A stretch of 64,000 bases of DNA from Sorex araneus (GCF_027595985.1 NC_073306.1:104065484-104129483), one strand, 5' to 3'. Positions 1 through 11,079 are shown, counted from the stretch's first letter. Notes: generated from the letters alone by a model not told the origin. Numbers and translations are program-made.

Positions 1-440
<440 letters not shown>

Positions 441-469
441 AAGTTATGATGCATTTATTTGGGAGGGGG

Positions 470-628
470 TTGGGGGATCAGGTGTAGGGTGTACACCCAG
501 TGATACTCAGATACTCTGTCTCTGCACTCAGGGATCACTCCTGGCAGGCTTGAGAATCATACAATGTACCAGAAATCCAACCCTGCTCAACTACAAGCAA
601 GGCAAACACCCTACCCACTGTACTATCT
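470..628 (-). mobile_element. SOR SINE, diverged
   Basis: The reverse-complement SOR layout is readable: the 'ctctgcactcagggatcactcctggc' region, then the box B complement and the 'caaggcaaacaccctaccc' head complement. Confidence 0.75.
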
Positions 629-699
629 TTTTTGTGGTTTATAATGACCCCATTTGAAATAAATAGGTCTGTTCAACACATGTTTTGAACAAGAAAATG

Positions 700-815
700 C
701 TGGAATCTATCCCAAGCATCACGTGGTTCCCCAAGCACTGCCAGGAGTCACTCCTAAGGATCAAGCCAGGAATAACCCCCAACATATCCGGGGTGTCACC
801 CCTCAAACCTATAAT
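700..815 (+). mobile_element. SOR SINE, 5'-truncated
   Basis: Only the body from the 'ccccaagcactgccagg' segment onward is clear, followed by the 'gtgtcaccc' 3' motif. Confidence 0.6.
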
Positions 816-856
816 ACCCCCACTGAACTGGACTAGAGAGACAGTCCAAAGGTTAA

Positions 857-1050
857 GGGACTGGAGAGATAGTGCAGCAAGTACAGCACCATACCAGGGT
901 GACCATGTGCTATAGCAGTATAGCTTATGGCCGACCCTGGCTCAATCCCGGAATCTCATATTGTTCCCTGAGCACTGCCAGGAGTGGTTCTGAGTGCAGA
1001 GTCACAAGTAAACCCTGAACATCGCCTAGTGTCGCCTGAAAACAAACAAA
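857..1050 (+). mobile_element. SOR SINE, diverged
   Basis: The head 'gggactggagagatag' and body 'tgagcactgccaggagtgg' are recognisable, and the copy ends in an A-rich stretch. Confidence 0.7.
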
Positions 1051-1069
1051 AAGTCTAAATTTAAAACCC

Positions 1070-1190
1070 AAAGATTAAGGCACTTGTGCAGCACACAACT
1101 GTGGCTGTGATGCTGATTCAAATCTTAACATGGCATACGGTCCCCCAGCACAAAGCCAGGAGCACTACCAAGTGTGCACCCATAGAAAAA
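1070..1190 (+). mobile_element. SOR SINE remnant
   Basis: Partial head and body, strongly diverged. Confidence 0.45.
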
Positions 1191-1224
1191 ATGCTCCCAC
1201 TGAGTACAGAAGTTACCCGGTGGG

Positions 1225-1450
1225 TTTGGAGAGATAGTAGAGAAGATAAGACACCTGCTTTGCATGTGACTGTGTCGTCCAAAATGAGTTTGAATCCCCA
1301 ACACTACTTGTGATAAGTAAAATTATCTGAAATAAGGAGCCTCTGCAGGCAAAACCATTCATTCTAGGATCCTCAGAGTACTGCCAGGGGTCACTGCTAA
1401 GCACAGAAACTAAGACAGCCCCGGAGCTCTGCCGGTGTGACCCAACACCA
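1225..1450 (+). mobile_element. SOR SINE, diverged
   Basis: The head 'ggagagatag' and tail 'gccggtgtgaccc' are both present. Extra sequence lies in the middle. Confidence 0.6.
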
Positions 1451-1787
1451 AATGGTTCATCAACTAATGCTACGCTGTCTTTAAGATGACCACACTAAAG
1501 CTTGGTTTTCAAATAGTTCAGGTCTGCATTAAAAAGAAGTAACTATATTACTAAAAAGTTATGATTATGGGAAAATATAGTTTTGCCTGCAGAGATTCCT
1601 ATTTCAGATCATTTTACTTATCACAGTAATACAATATAGCAAATAATCTCTCCCAATTTCACAAGGAGTAATAACTGCACTTGTAAGCCAGTTATGATCT
1701 AGAGATAAGAGTTATATATGAGGAAGGGGAGAATGAAGGGTTGGAAACAGTGAAGACTAGTGTTGTTACTAAATAAAAGAAATTTTG

Positions 1788-1885
1788 GGGGGGGTTATGA
1801 GAGGGAATGTGAGGACACTGATACTGGGAAATGTACACTGGTGGAGGGATAGGTGTTGGATTATGACTGAAATAAAAAAAAAAAA
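1788..1885 (+). mobile_element. L1 3' end fragment
   Basis: It contains 'cactggtggagggat', a signature of shrew L1 3' UTRs that recurs at 5279, 46147 and 57620. It ends in an A tract. Confidence 0.65.
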
Positions 1886-2230
1886 GAAGTTGTGGTTTGT
1901 CTGGAGTTTTGGTGTACAGTCTGCCAGGGAGGAGATGTTAGTGGCAAGTGCTGCATTTTTGAAGACAGCTTTTATCAGGCTGGGAAATTCAGTGTAATGC
2001 CAAGCTTCTGTGTAGGAAGTAAAGCAACCAAATACATGGCATAACTGAAGGTACAGAACAAGGCCTTTCTGGCCATCTAGTAACTCTTCAACTAGCCTGC
2101 AACGGTAGTGCAAAGCTAACCTGTTTCTCTTTAACCAAACAATACAAATCAATAAGTATAACACAAAGTAAGTAGCAAACACTTCTTCTATGACCAAAAG
2201 TCGCTTGAACACCAAAGTAAAGAAGGGGCA
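1886..2230 (-). other. Unidentified sequence with open minus frame
   Basis: This is not SINE or L1. On the minus strand one frame stays open for 165 codons in the wider interval 1769-2266, part of it in flanking repeats. I do not recognise the predicted peptide, which includes a hydrophobic stretch. A retroposed 3' UTR or other mRNA fragment is as likely as a gene. Confidence 0.3.
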
Positions 2231-2234
2231 TTGA

Positions 2235-2395
2235 CCCTGGTCTGAGGGTTCAGGGAGACAGTGCATGCTTTACATGCAAAGCCCCGGGTTTGATCCCTGG
2301 CACCCGTGAGTCCCTAAGCACCACCATTAGCCATCTCCAAGCACCATGCTAGGAGCAACTCCTGGTCAGATCCCTGGCACTGTATATATGGTTCA
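2235..2395 (+). mobile_element. SOR SINE, diverged
   Basis: The head 'ttcagggagacagtgc', the box B-like 'gggtttgatccctggcac' and the body are visible. Confidence 0.65.
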
Positions 2396-2489
2396 TCGAG
2401 CACTAACAGCACCAGTTACATTCACCCCCACCACCCACCCTAAATAATGACAGGCCATTATGTGCAACACAACAGGGATAGAGGTAAAG

Positions 2490-2655
2490 GGAGCCTTTGT
2501 GGGCAAGATAGGAGGTAAGGCACTTGCTTTGCCCTCAGCCAACCCAGGTTCAATTCTCAGCATCATATATGGTCCCCTATGCATAGACAAGACTGATTCC
2601 TGAGCACAGAACCAAGAAAAAGCCCTGAGCACTACCGGGTATGACCTCCAAATTT
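2490..2655 (+). mobile_element. SOR SINE, diverged
   Basis: It shows 'aacccaggttcaattctcagcatc' followed by the 'tgagcactaccgggt' end. Confidence 0.7.
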
Positions 2656-2960
2656 TTGTAAACAGGGGAAAGGTCTTGTGGATAGGAAGTATTGGGGGGC
2701 AGGGGTCAAAAGCCTTCGGTTCATTGGAGTAGTCTGGTTATAGATCCAAATTGTAGAGTCGATAACACCGGAAGCAGGAGATTCAAACAACAAACTTAAA
2801 AACGTGCCTCTCAAGGACACAGGCTGGGTGATGGGGTGGGAAGGGGAACCTGAGGACACTGGCAGACGTTGCTGGGAACTGGTGCTGGAACACAATACGA
2901 CTAAAACTTAACTATGAATAACCTTATAAATCATGGTGTCTTGATTTGAAAAAAAAATTA
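2656..2960 (+). mobile_element. L1 3' UTR fragment, old
   Basis: Its order of motifs (G-rich tract, 'gaggacactgg', 'gctggtgctgg', terminal 'gactaaaacttaac') parallels the L1 3' ends elsewhere in the window. The match is weak. Confidence 0.45.
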
Positions 2961-3030
2961 ATGGGGTATTTTTAAGGAAATGAATCATTTTCCCATTAAA
3001 GAGTGCAATTTTGGGTTTTGTTTGTTTTGT

Positions 3031-3188
3031 TTTAGAGCCACATCCAGCAGTGCTCAAGGTCTGACTCCTGGCTCTATGCTCAGAGATCACTTCTGGGGTG
3101 GAAGGACCATATCAAATGCCGAGGGTCAAAGCTAGGTTGTCCACATGCAATGCAAGAGCTCTACCCACGGTACTGTTGCTCTGAGTCC
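3031..3188 (-). mobile_element. SOR SINE, diverged
   Basis: The reverse-complement body and head are readable. Confidence 0.7.
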
Positions 3189-3203
3189 TAAAGAGTACAG
3201 TGA

Positions 3204-3378
3204 GGGCCGGAGCGATAGCACAGCGGGGAGGGCGTTTGCCTTGCACGCGGCCAACCCGGGTTCGATTCCCAGCATCCCATATGGTCCTCTGAGCACTTCC
3301 AGGGGTGATTCCTGAGTGCAGGGCCAGGAGTAACCCCTGTGCATTGCCAGGTGTGACCCAAAAAGCAAAAAAAAAAAA
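3204..3378 (+). mobile_element. SOR SINE, short A-tailed form, with exact TSD
   Basis: This is a good reference copy of the short form. The head is tRNA-derived, with a box A-like 'tagcacagcgg' and a box B-like 'ggttcgattcc'. A non-tRNA body follows, then 'gtgacccaaaaagc' and a pure A tail. A 14-bp target duplication, aaagagtacagtga, flanks it at 3190-3203 and 3379-3392. The A tail and A-rich target site point to mobilisation by L1 machinery. The SOR family is known from shrews. Confidence 0.93.
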
Positions 3379-3392
3379 AAAGAGTACAGTGA

Positions 3393-4072
3393 AGACAACA
3401 TGGAGCTAATGATGTAGAATCCTCATCTTAATTCTTTTCTTCTTATAAGAATTAAGAAATGAAACCTCTCTTCTAGTTATACCTTCTATGGTGACCCTGC
3501 TTACTTCCTTCATAAGGTTTACCAGTACTTCATTATACTATTTTTAATTCATTTATTTTTGTACTTACTTATTTACTACCTATTGTTCATCACCTACCTG
3601 GCACATAGTGTGTGCTCAATAAAAACTTATTGAATGAATTAAAACTGCTCCTGCCAGACACTTGGAGGCGGTGGATAAGATTATCTTTTGAATTCTTTCA
3701 TTATCTCATACTCACTGAAGACGATGTGCTTCTTTTGAAGGCAGCAGAAACAGCCCTAAAGAACCCCAAAGAAATAATTATGGGAATTATGGAATAAGTA
3801 TCATCAGTATCAAAGCAAGTCCTGTAAAATTTTAAAATGAATGAGTGCCACACTATGGAATGTTGTCCATTAGTCATGGTCTTCTAATGAGAAAAATTAT
3901 ATAGCAAGGGAGGAAGACAAAGATAAAGCATTAGAAAAATAGAATTTAAAAGTAAGAAGCAAAAAAGGGAATGTGAGCAGCTAAAGTGAGCATTTTCTAG
4001 CATCTATCTTGTACTGAGTTTAGAGCTGGTCAAAATTCTCCCTCATATTTCATTGTAACATAGAGAGTAACT
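3393..4072. other. Mostly unique sequence with an old MIR end
   Basis: At about 3570-3645 the sequence matches a MIR 3' end ('ggcacatagtgtgtgctcaa' followed by a 'ttgaatgaatt' end). Nothing else in the stretch is recognised as a gene or regulatory element. Confidence 0.6.
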
Positions 4073-4086
4073 AAAGAATCAGGAGG

Positions 4087-4257
4087 TAGGGGATGGAGTG
4101 ATAGCCCAGCTGGTAGGGCGTTTGCCTTGCACACAGCCAGCCCAGGTTCAATCCCCAGCATCCCATATGGTCCCCAAGCACTGCCAGGAGTGATTCCTGA
4201 GTGCAGAGGCCAGGAGTAACCCCTGAGCACCGCCAGGTGTGACCCAAAAAGAAAAAA
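4087..4257 (+). mobile_element. SOR SINE, short form, exact TSD
   Basis: The complete head, body and A tail are flanked by aaagaatcaggagg at 4073-4086 and 4258-4271. Confidence 0.92.
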
Positions 4258-4297
4258 AAAGAATCAGGAGGTTTATAAGGCATAAATGACAAAAGAG

Positions 4298-4466
4298 GGG
4301 GCTGGAGCAATAGCACAGTGGGTAGGGCATTTGCCTTGCACACAGCCAACCCACGTTCAATTCCCAGCATCCCATATGGTCCCTTGAGCACTGCCAGGAG
4401 GAATTCCTGAGTGCAGAGCCAGGAGTAACTCCTGTGCATCGCCAGGGTGACCCAAAAAGAAAAAAA
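4298..4466 (+). mobile_element. SOR SINE, short form, exact TSD
   Basis: Complete copy flanked by aaatgacaaaagag at 4284-4297 and 4467-4480. It lies only 27 bp beyond the previous copy's TSD, so two insertions occurred side by side. Confidence 0.92.
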
Positions 4467-4924
4467 AAATGACAAAAGAGTATGTATAGATGGGAGCCTG
4501 GGTCAGAGGAGTAAAGTTCCCTGTAAAGTAGCTGTCACTCCAGAAATAAAAGTCTGCACTTTAATTAGATAAATTATTCAGTAATTGAGGTACTAAATAG
4601 TTCTGATCCTTTTAGTTATAACTAATAGTTCTTATAATTGATATATGCTGATACCTTTTCATTCATAGAATGACAGAATTTTAAAGAATGTAAATGAATT
4701 GGGGATACTTTCAATGAGCTATCAACCTTCAGAGAGGTTTTCCCAAAAATACATTGAAGCTAGAAGCAATCTCTTCTCATTTTTAAAGAGAACTAAAATC
4801 AGTGTACTTCACTGTTGTATGCTTTCCTGTTGTTTTTTGCTGTTGGGTTTTGTTTTATTTGTTTGTATTTTTTTGTTTCTGCTTTTTTGTTTGGAATTTT
4901 TCTTTTTCTCCTTTTTTTTTTTTT

Positions 4925-5085
4925 TTTGGTGTTTTGGACCACATTCAGCCATGCTCACACCTGGCTCTGCACTTTGAATCACTCCTGGTGGTGGTCAGGG
5001 TCTATCTCCATGCGATGCTTGGGATCAAACTCAGATGAACTGCATGCAAGGCAAGGACCTTACCCACTATCATCTCTCCAACTCC
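4925..5085 (-). mobile_element. SOR SINE, diverged
   Basis: A T-rich lead is followed by the reverse-complement body and head ('caaggcaaggaccttaccc'). Confidence 0.7.
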
Positions 5086-5114
5086 ATGCTTTCTCTTTTT
5101 AAGAAATTCTCCCA

Positions 5115-5365
5115 TAGATAATGGACCAAACATCATGACTTCTCAGTGTCTGTGTTGCAAGCCATAATGCCCAAAAGGAGAGAGAGAGAGAATGGGGAAT
5201 ATTGTCTGCAATGGAGGCAGAGGGAGGGTGGGAAAGGGGGGTGTATACCGGGGGATATTGGTGGTGGGTAATGTGCACTGGTGGAGGGATGGGTGTTTGA
5301 TCACTGTGTGATTGTAACCCAAACACGAAAGCTTGTAACTATCTCACAGTCATTCATAAATTCTC
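5115..5365 (+). mobile_element. L1 3' UTR fragment
   Basis: It is closely similar to 45990-46235, sharing 'ctcagtgtctgtgttgcaag', the GA-rich tract, 'cactggtggagggatggg' and the 'atctcacagt' end. Confidence 0.8.
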
Positions 5366-5404
5366 CCATGACTGAATACCATAAATATAGCTTTGACTGC
5401 AATG

Positions 5405-5590
5405 CATACTTCACTGTCACTGTCATCCCATTGCTCATCGATTTGCTCAAGCGGGCACCAGTAACGTCTCCAGTATGAGAGGGCAAGATACTCTCGGTAG
5501 CTTGCCGGGCTCTCCAAGAGGAGGAGGAATTGAACCCGGGTCGGCCACATGCAAGGCAAACGCCCAACCCACTGTGCTCTCACTCCAGCA
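5405..5590 (-). mobile_element. SOR SINE, long RTE-tailed form, internally shortened
   Basis: Its 3' tail complement (cactgtcactgtcatccc, then 'gctcatcgatttgctcaa') is the RTE-type end. The middle is deleted compared with the copy at 12349-12595. Confidence 0.85.
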
Positions 5591-5616
5591 TATTTATCAA
5601 CATATAATTCTATTTG

Positions 5617-5790
5617 TTTTGTTTTGTTTGGAGGGTACATCTAGTATGCTCAGGATTTACTCTTGTTTCTCTGTTCAGCAGTTGGTCCTGGCTGTGCTTG
5701 GGGTTCCTGCCATGAAGGGGATTGAGTTGGGCCTCCCACATACAAGACATGCACCCCTGCCCACTGAGGTATCTCTCTGGCTTCCTAAGT
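5617..5790 (-). mobile_element. SOR SINE, diverged
   Basis: Reverse-complement body and head are recognisable. Confidence 0.55.
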
Positions 5791-5970
5791 TCTGAAACTG
5801 ATTTCAGCAATAGGTTTATTAAAACTGATTTGTGAAGACAAGGTACAACAGTTTTTATTTTTGGAACCAATAATACATTTATGTATTTCTTAACTTGGGG
5901 GTCTATACTCTAAAATAGTCAAAAGGCTCTGAGTTGCAATGAGTAAACCTACTACTCAGATTTTTTTTAA

Positions 5971-6035
5971 TTGAATCACCGTGAGATACACAGTTACAAA
6001 TTTGTTCATGATCAGGTTTCAGTAGTACAATGTTT
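5971..6035 (-). mobile_element. L1 3' end fragment
   Basis: It begins 'ttgaatcaccgtgag', the usual complement of the shrew L1 3' terminus. It is interrupted by the SINE that follows. Confidence 0.6.
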
Positions 6036-6062
6036 CCGCATACTACTCAGATCTTGGTATCT

Positions 6063-6259
6063 TATTTGTTTTGTTTTTGTTTTTGTTTTTGTTTGGGTGC
6101 CACACCAAGTAGTACTCAGAGGTTATTCCTGGCTCAACATTCAGGGACCATTCCTGGCAGACTTAGAGGACTGAACCTGAGTTATGGAATGCAGGGGATT
6201 AAACCCAGATCAGCTTCGGGCAAGGCAACTGTCCAACCCACTGCTATTGCTCTGCCCAC
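6063..6259 (-). mobile_element. SOR SINE with exact TSD
   Basis: A diverged copy that is still flanked by a perfect 15-bp duplication, cagatcttggtatct, at 6048-6062 and 6260-6274. Confidence 0.85.
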
Positions 6260-6274
6260 CAGATCTTGGTATCT

Positions 6275-6735
6275 AACATCATTTTGCAGTAAAAGGTACA
6301 GAAATTCTCAGAGAATTATCTGATTCCAGGAAAAGGTTAGAGTTTAAGTGTAAAAGAACCTTGCTGTGCCATAAAATAAAAATATGCTTAAAACAATGAA
6401 GGGAGCATGTTACAAGGTCAAAAAGACTAGCTGGAAACCTAACAAGTCACTAAGTAGAAATTAAATTGTCCCCTTCCTTCCAAAACTACATAGATAATAG
6501 AAATAATGATTATAATGACTGACTGAACAAAGGAGGTGATAAATGTATGGTCTCTTGCTTATAGTAGACAGCAAAGGACCAAATAGTTGACACAGAAGTT
6601 GCACTCAAGTTCAAAAATTATCATTTTGCAATAATTCTAGTCAAAATTAAATGCAGGAAGAGTTAAATGAATGTGAAATCTTGATGAGACATATCATATT
6701 TGCATAGTTCGATCAGATTGAAGAGACATGAAGGC
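6275..6735. other. Unique sequence, nothing recognised
   Basis: AT-rich DNA without a convincing frame, repeat or RNA gene. Confidence 0.5.
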
Positions 6736-6895
6736 CTAGGAAGATATCCAAGAATTGGAGTACATGCTTTACATAGAGACCCAGACTTGGTACTCAGCAC
6801 CACATGGTGCTCTGAGTTTTAGGAGCAACCCCTGAAACCTGAGCAATGAGCAGGAGGAGCCCCTGAGTACCAAGAGGTATGGTCCGAACACCAAA
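6736..6895 (+). mobile_element. SOR SINE, diverged
   Basis: Partial head and clear 'gtgctctgag' body. It ends in an AAT microsatellite (6900-6920). Confidence 0.55.
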
Positions 6896-6934
6896 ATTTA
6901 AAATAATAATAATAATAATAAAGAAATAAAAAGA

Positions 6935-7115
6935 AGAGACTGGAGCGATAGCACAGCAGGTAGGGCATTTGCCTTGTACTCGGCCAACCCAGGTTCGATT
7001 CCCAGCATCCCATATGGTCCCCCGAGTACCGCCAGGAGTAATTCCTGAGTGCATGAGTCAGGAGTAACCCCTGTGCATCGCCAGGTGTGACTCCCCCCTC
7101 CACAAAAAAAAAGGT
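6935..7115 (+). mobile_element. SOR SINE, short form
   Basis: Near-consensus head and body with an A tail at 7104-7112. Confidence 0.9.
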
Positions 7116-7179
7116 GGGGGTAGATAATTATGTAATGGAGAAACCAGAAACCTCCTGATCAAGGTATCAAAATCAGTAT

Positions 7180-7385
7180 CATCAGGTGCCAGGGATGTGA
7201 CTCGGAGGTAGCATGCCTACTTGCACGCACTGCCTCTGAGCTGGATCTCTGCCACGTGAGCAAGCGCAGTCCAGCACCACGGCAAGAGCAGCCTCCAACT
7301 CAGCACGAGTACCCAAGCACTTGAGCCAAGCATGCAATTCCCAGACATGGCAGCATCACACACAACAAAGGAAAGAAAAGAAAGT
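7180..7385 (+). mobile_element. SOR-related SINE, old
   Basis: The head 'tgccagggatgtgactcggagg' and an A-rich tail are visible. The body is poorly preserved. Confidence 0.45.
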
Positions 7386-7616
7386 AAATAAATACACACA
7401 TAATAAGATCAATACCGCCAAGCGACAGACCTGTGCTTCCAGATGCATTTTGTGCCGCCACATCCAGTTTGTAGTAATCTAGGAGAGAATGCACAACCTC
7501 AACCTGAGATCACACGGAAACCTCAGGCCAAAACAAAAGGCCAGATATCAGATTTATAAAAAGGATATCATATGTATTTTTAATAATATTAGATTTTTCT
7601 TTCAATGTCAGCATCA

Positions 7617-7795
7617 GGGCTGGAGCAATAGTACAACGTGTAAGGTGCTTGCCTTGCACACGGCGGTCCCAAAATCTATTCCCAGCATCCCTCATGATCC
7701 CCCAGCATAGTCAGGAGTGATTCCTGAGTACAGAGCCAGGAATAACCCCTGAGCATTGTCAGATGTGATCCCCAACAAAAAACCAAAAGGAAAAA
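7617..7795 (+). mobile_element. SOR SINE, short form
   Basis: It begins 'gggctggagcaatagtac' and ends in an A-rich tail. Confidence 0.85.
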
Positions 7796-7902
7796 AAGGG
7801 GACAAGGAAGAGTTGTAGATTTGTTCCAGAGTGACGAGTAACGGGCAATATCTGAACCCAGCTGGAACTACAAATGAGGAAGCTACACTATAAAAGAGCA
7901 TG

Positions 7903-8070
7903 TCTAGGGTCATAGAGACAGAACAGGAGGTGCTTGTCTTGCATGCACCTAGTTTAGTCTCCAATACCACACACAGTACCCTGCGCACCACCAGGAGTGA
8001 TTCCAGAGCACAGATTATGGTATAGCCCCTAAGCACTGCCAAGTATAGCTCAAAAATCAAAAGGTAAATA
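7903..8070 (+). mobile_element. SOR SINE, diverged
   Basis: Head 'gggtcatagagacagaac' and body with 'caccaggagtgattcc'. Confidence 0.7.
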
Positions 8071-8106
8071 AACAAAAGGACATATCTAGATCACTGATAA
8101 ATTAGT

Positions 8107-8119
8107 ATGTGTGTGTGTG

Positions 8120-8152
<33 letters not shown>
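8107..8152. repeat. (GT)n/(TA)n microsatellite
   Basis: Pure dinucleotide runs. Confidence 0.95.
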
Positions 8153-8153
<1 letters not shown>

Positions 8154-8202
8154 GTAGATGGGGGAAAGCATTGTATCAGTGCAAGTTTAAAAAGTAATTA
8201 AC

Positions 8203-8340
8203 ACGGGTCTGGAGTGACAATACAGTGGGTAGGGCACTTGCCTTGCAAATGACCAACACAAGGATCTCCCAAGCAACACCAGAAGTAATTCCTGAGCATG
8301 CCGGGAGTGACCAAAACCAAAACCAAACATACAACAACAA
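8203..8340 (+). mobile_element. SOR SINE, internally deleted
   Basis: Good head. The 'ccatatggtcccc' segment is missing. Confidence 0.75.
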
Positions 8341-8668
8341 AATAGAACTAATTAGTTGCATTATATAGCTGTTCTTAGGAGCTGTATACCGAAGAATTTA
8401 AAGGCCATGGTGTTTATAATTCATCTTTAGGTAGTTCAGAAAATAGGTCAGAAAAAATAGTATCGGTATTAAGGCATTTGCTTCAGTGCAGCCCACACAG
8501 GTTCAATCTCCAGCACCGAACACTCCCTCACTAGGAGGGGCCCAATTCCCCTGCCCCCAAACAAATAGTTCAGGAAAGAAGGAGTGGGGAGAGAGAAAAC
8601 TCAAGCACAATTAATGCAACTGTGTAAGCATCCACAATAGAGGAATCTGGATTAAAAGTTTTAGGAAG

Positions 8669-8925
8669 GGGCCAGGGGGTAACAGCAGTGAGAGTGCACA
8701 GCTAGTGTGCACCAATCTGGGCACCCAAGCAGATTCCACCACTGCAGGACCTGCTGAACATTGCAGGGTGCAACTCTAGCACCCCCCGGATAACCCAGGT
8801 ATGACACCCAGTGAAGGGCCTGGGTAACATCGCACCCTTGGGTCCTGGCATTGAACCACCAGCCAGGTTGAGAATCACTAGTGACCCGAGCACTACTTAG
8901 GAAGCACAAATAAATAAATAACAAG
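8669..8925 (+). mobile_element. SOR-like SINE variant with a different 3' half
   Basis: After a degenerate head, the 3' half (including 'gtcctggcattgaaccacca' and 'atcactagtgacccgagcac') differs from both normal SOR forms. It resembles the end of the copy at 9365-9570. Confidence 0.5.
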
Positions 8926-9012
8926 TTAATGTCTAGGAGTATTCGTTGTAATTATCTTTATTTTGCAACTATTTCTAAATTTGAAACTATTTCCAAATCA
9001 AAGCTTTTTAAA

Positions 9013-9147
9013 AAGTGGCAAGAGAGAGAATACAGTGGCTGGGAGGGCCTTGCCTTGAACACAGTTGGCCTCAGTTTGATCCCCCAGAACCATATACATT
9101 ACCCTAGCTCAGAGCCAGGAGTAAGTCTTGAGCACAATCAGGAGAAA
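9013..9147 (+). mobile_element. SOR SINE whose tail became a microsatellite
   Basis: The body ends 'cttgagcacaatcaggag' and runs directly into the adjacent GGAA array. Confidence 0.65.
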
Positions 9148-9360
9148 GGAGGAAGGAAGGAAGGAAGGAAGGAAGGAAGGAAGGAAGGAAGGAAGGAAGG
9201 AAGGAAGGAAGGAAGGAAGGAAGGAAGGAAGGAAGGAAGGAAGGAAGGAAGGAAGGAAGGAAGGGAGGGAGGGAGGGAGGAAGGAAGGGAGGGAGGGAGG
9301 GAGGGAGGGAGGGAGGGAGGGAGGGAAGAGGGAGGGAGGGAGGGAGGGAGGGAGGGAGGA
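9148..9360. repeat. (GGAA)n/(GGGA)n microsatellite
   Basis: About 210 bp of pure tetranucleotide repeats. The long 'coding' frames here (poly KEGR or poly LPPS) are artefacts. Confidence 0.98.
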
Positions 9361-9364
9361 GCAA

Positions 9365-9570
9365 ACCAGAGAAATAATACCAATGTGAAGGCCCCCTGCC
9401 TTGCATGTCCCCTACACTGTTTGATCCATGGCACTGCACAGTGCCCCAGGCATTGCAGGCTGTAGGCCTGGAGGCCTTGAGCTCTGCAGTACCTGAGCAA
9501 CACCACATCCTCAGGCCCTGGCACTGAGCCACCAAACCAGAACCACAGGAGTCACTAAGAGTGACCCCTG
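9365..9570 (+). mobile_element. SOR-like SINE variant
   Basis: It shares its 3' half with 8669-8925 ('ccctggcactgagccaccaa', then 'gtcactaagagtgacccc'). Confidence 0.5.
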
Positions 9571-10055
9571 GGCTCACTTGATAGATCAAATATGAATAAG
9601 TTAATAAATAAGTAAATTGGTGTTTTTTTATTTCTAAAAACAAAGGGAAATTATTATTCCCTTTTTGTTGTAATTGTACCTTGATCACTTATTTGAATGT
9701 AAAACCCTTTCTGAAACATAATTTGCAAATAATTCAACTGAAAAATCTACTGGTTCATTAATATCTTACACTAAAGCATCATGAAGCTTTGCTAACGAAG
9801 TCAATATTGGACTGTGGTCTCTAAACAAAAATCCCCCCACTCCAATGAACAGTTAACCCAATTCACACTAATCCCGGTCAAATTCCAGATCAGGTTTCCT
9901 TCCTCAAACTCTTTTCCTTAGAAAACAGCATATTCCCAAGTGATGTGCTCTTAGCACTTTCCCCCACTTTAAGCCTCTAATAGCAAAGGAAAATAGACTA
10001 CAGTTTGGAGGTCAAGGACAACCTAAGACAGTTTTTTTGGACCCTAGGTATTTTT
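9571..10055. other. Unique sequence, nothing recognised
   Basis: No supported gene or repeat. Confidence 0.5.
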
Positions 10056-10059
10056 TGGA

Positions 10060-10238
10060 GGGCGTGAGAGGTGTGTTTAGGGCCACACTTAGCAATGCTC
10101 AAGGGATACTCCTGGGTTTGTATTCAGGAATTATTCCTGGCAGTGCTCAGATGAACCGTATGGGATGCTAGGATCTAATCCAGGATAATCACGTGCAAGG
10201 TGAACACCCTATCTGCTATTCTATCGCTCTGGCCCCTC
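10060..10238 (-). mobile_element. SOR SINE
   Basis: Reverse complement with T-rich lead, body and 'ctatcgctctggcccc' end. Confidence 0.8.
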
Positions 10239-11075
10239 GTGTTATTTTTTCAAACTGTCTTTTGTGCCAACTGTTGTCATTTGCATATTACACACTAGAT
10301 TCACAATTTAGTGAATTGTGAATCTTCTTTCTCCTAATAATGTGCTGGTTTTAAGCCCTAAGGGTAATTTAAACCACTTACGTTAGGAGAAACTTTCTAA
10401 CTGGCCACATTGTAGACTTTTAAAAATATTTAGAAATTCCTATTCCCCAAAACGTTTTATTTTGTATAATCAAAATGCTCTCAAGAAGTGATTGCTGAAC
10501 TTGTTCTTGCAAGCTGAACACACGCACCCTGCCAGCTGGCCCACATGCACAAAAATCTCCCAGAAAGCTGGTCACTGCAGACACCTAGAGGACACAGTCA
10601 GAAACTACATGAAAAAGAACAACTCTACAGCCACCACCGGTTGCTGCTGCCTCGATGTTCAGAGGCTGCTTGCCAGAAAGCATCATTAATGCTTTTCAAG
10701 GACTGCGGATGAAAGGAAGAGGAGAGAGTTGGGAATCAATTCTTTGGTACTAATAACTGGAAAATTAGATCTTCAGCACATACCAGAGTAATCCTCCAGG
10801 ATGTTTAAGACACTGGATTACTTCCATAAAAGCATACATACTCTGTGATAGCCCTGTTTAAATAGCTAAGAATGAGTGTCACTCTCTGAAAAGAAAATAA
10901 ATAGACTTTAAAACATTTTTTTTAATATTTAGAAGTACCTGTTTCCCAAAAGACAAATGGTGGAGTCCAAAACATTCATTTTATATAAATACCTACATTG
11001 TGATTGACAGTTTGGGGAGGTTGGAGGGGGGGCTTTGTTTTTTTGTGGGGTTTTTTGTTGTTGTTGTTTTTGTTT
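10239..11075. other. Repeat-poor unique block with a palindrome
   Basis: No SINE or L1 is visible for more than 800 bp, which is unusual in this window. A 29-bp hairpin with perfect 12-bp arms lies at 10297-10325, just downstream of an octamer-like ATTTGCAT. No gene was recognised. It could be conserved non-coding DNA. Confidence 0.4.
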
Positions 11076-11079
11076 TTGC

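Noticed and set aside
3204-3280. tRNA gene candidates
   Set aside because: The box A and box B motifs belong to SINE heads. No complete cloverleaf with a proper acceptor stem was seen.
4071-4475. Many short proteins with 'HRGYSWLCTQE' or 'GCWESNPGRPRARQ'
   Set aside because: These recur because they are translations of SOR SINEs on either strand.
9104-9688. Long frames of KEGR/LPPS repeats on both strands
   Set aside because: They are translations of the GGAA microsatellite, open only because the repeat lacks stops.
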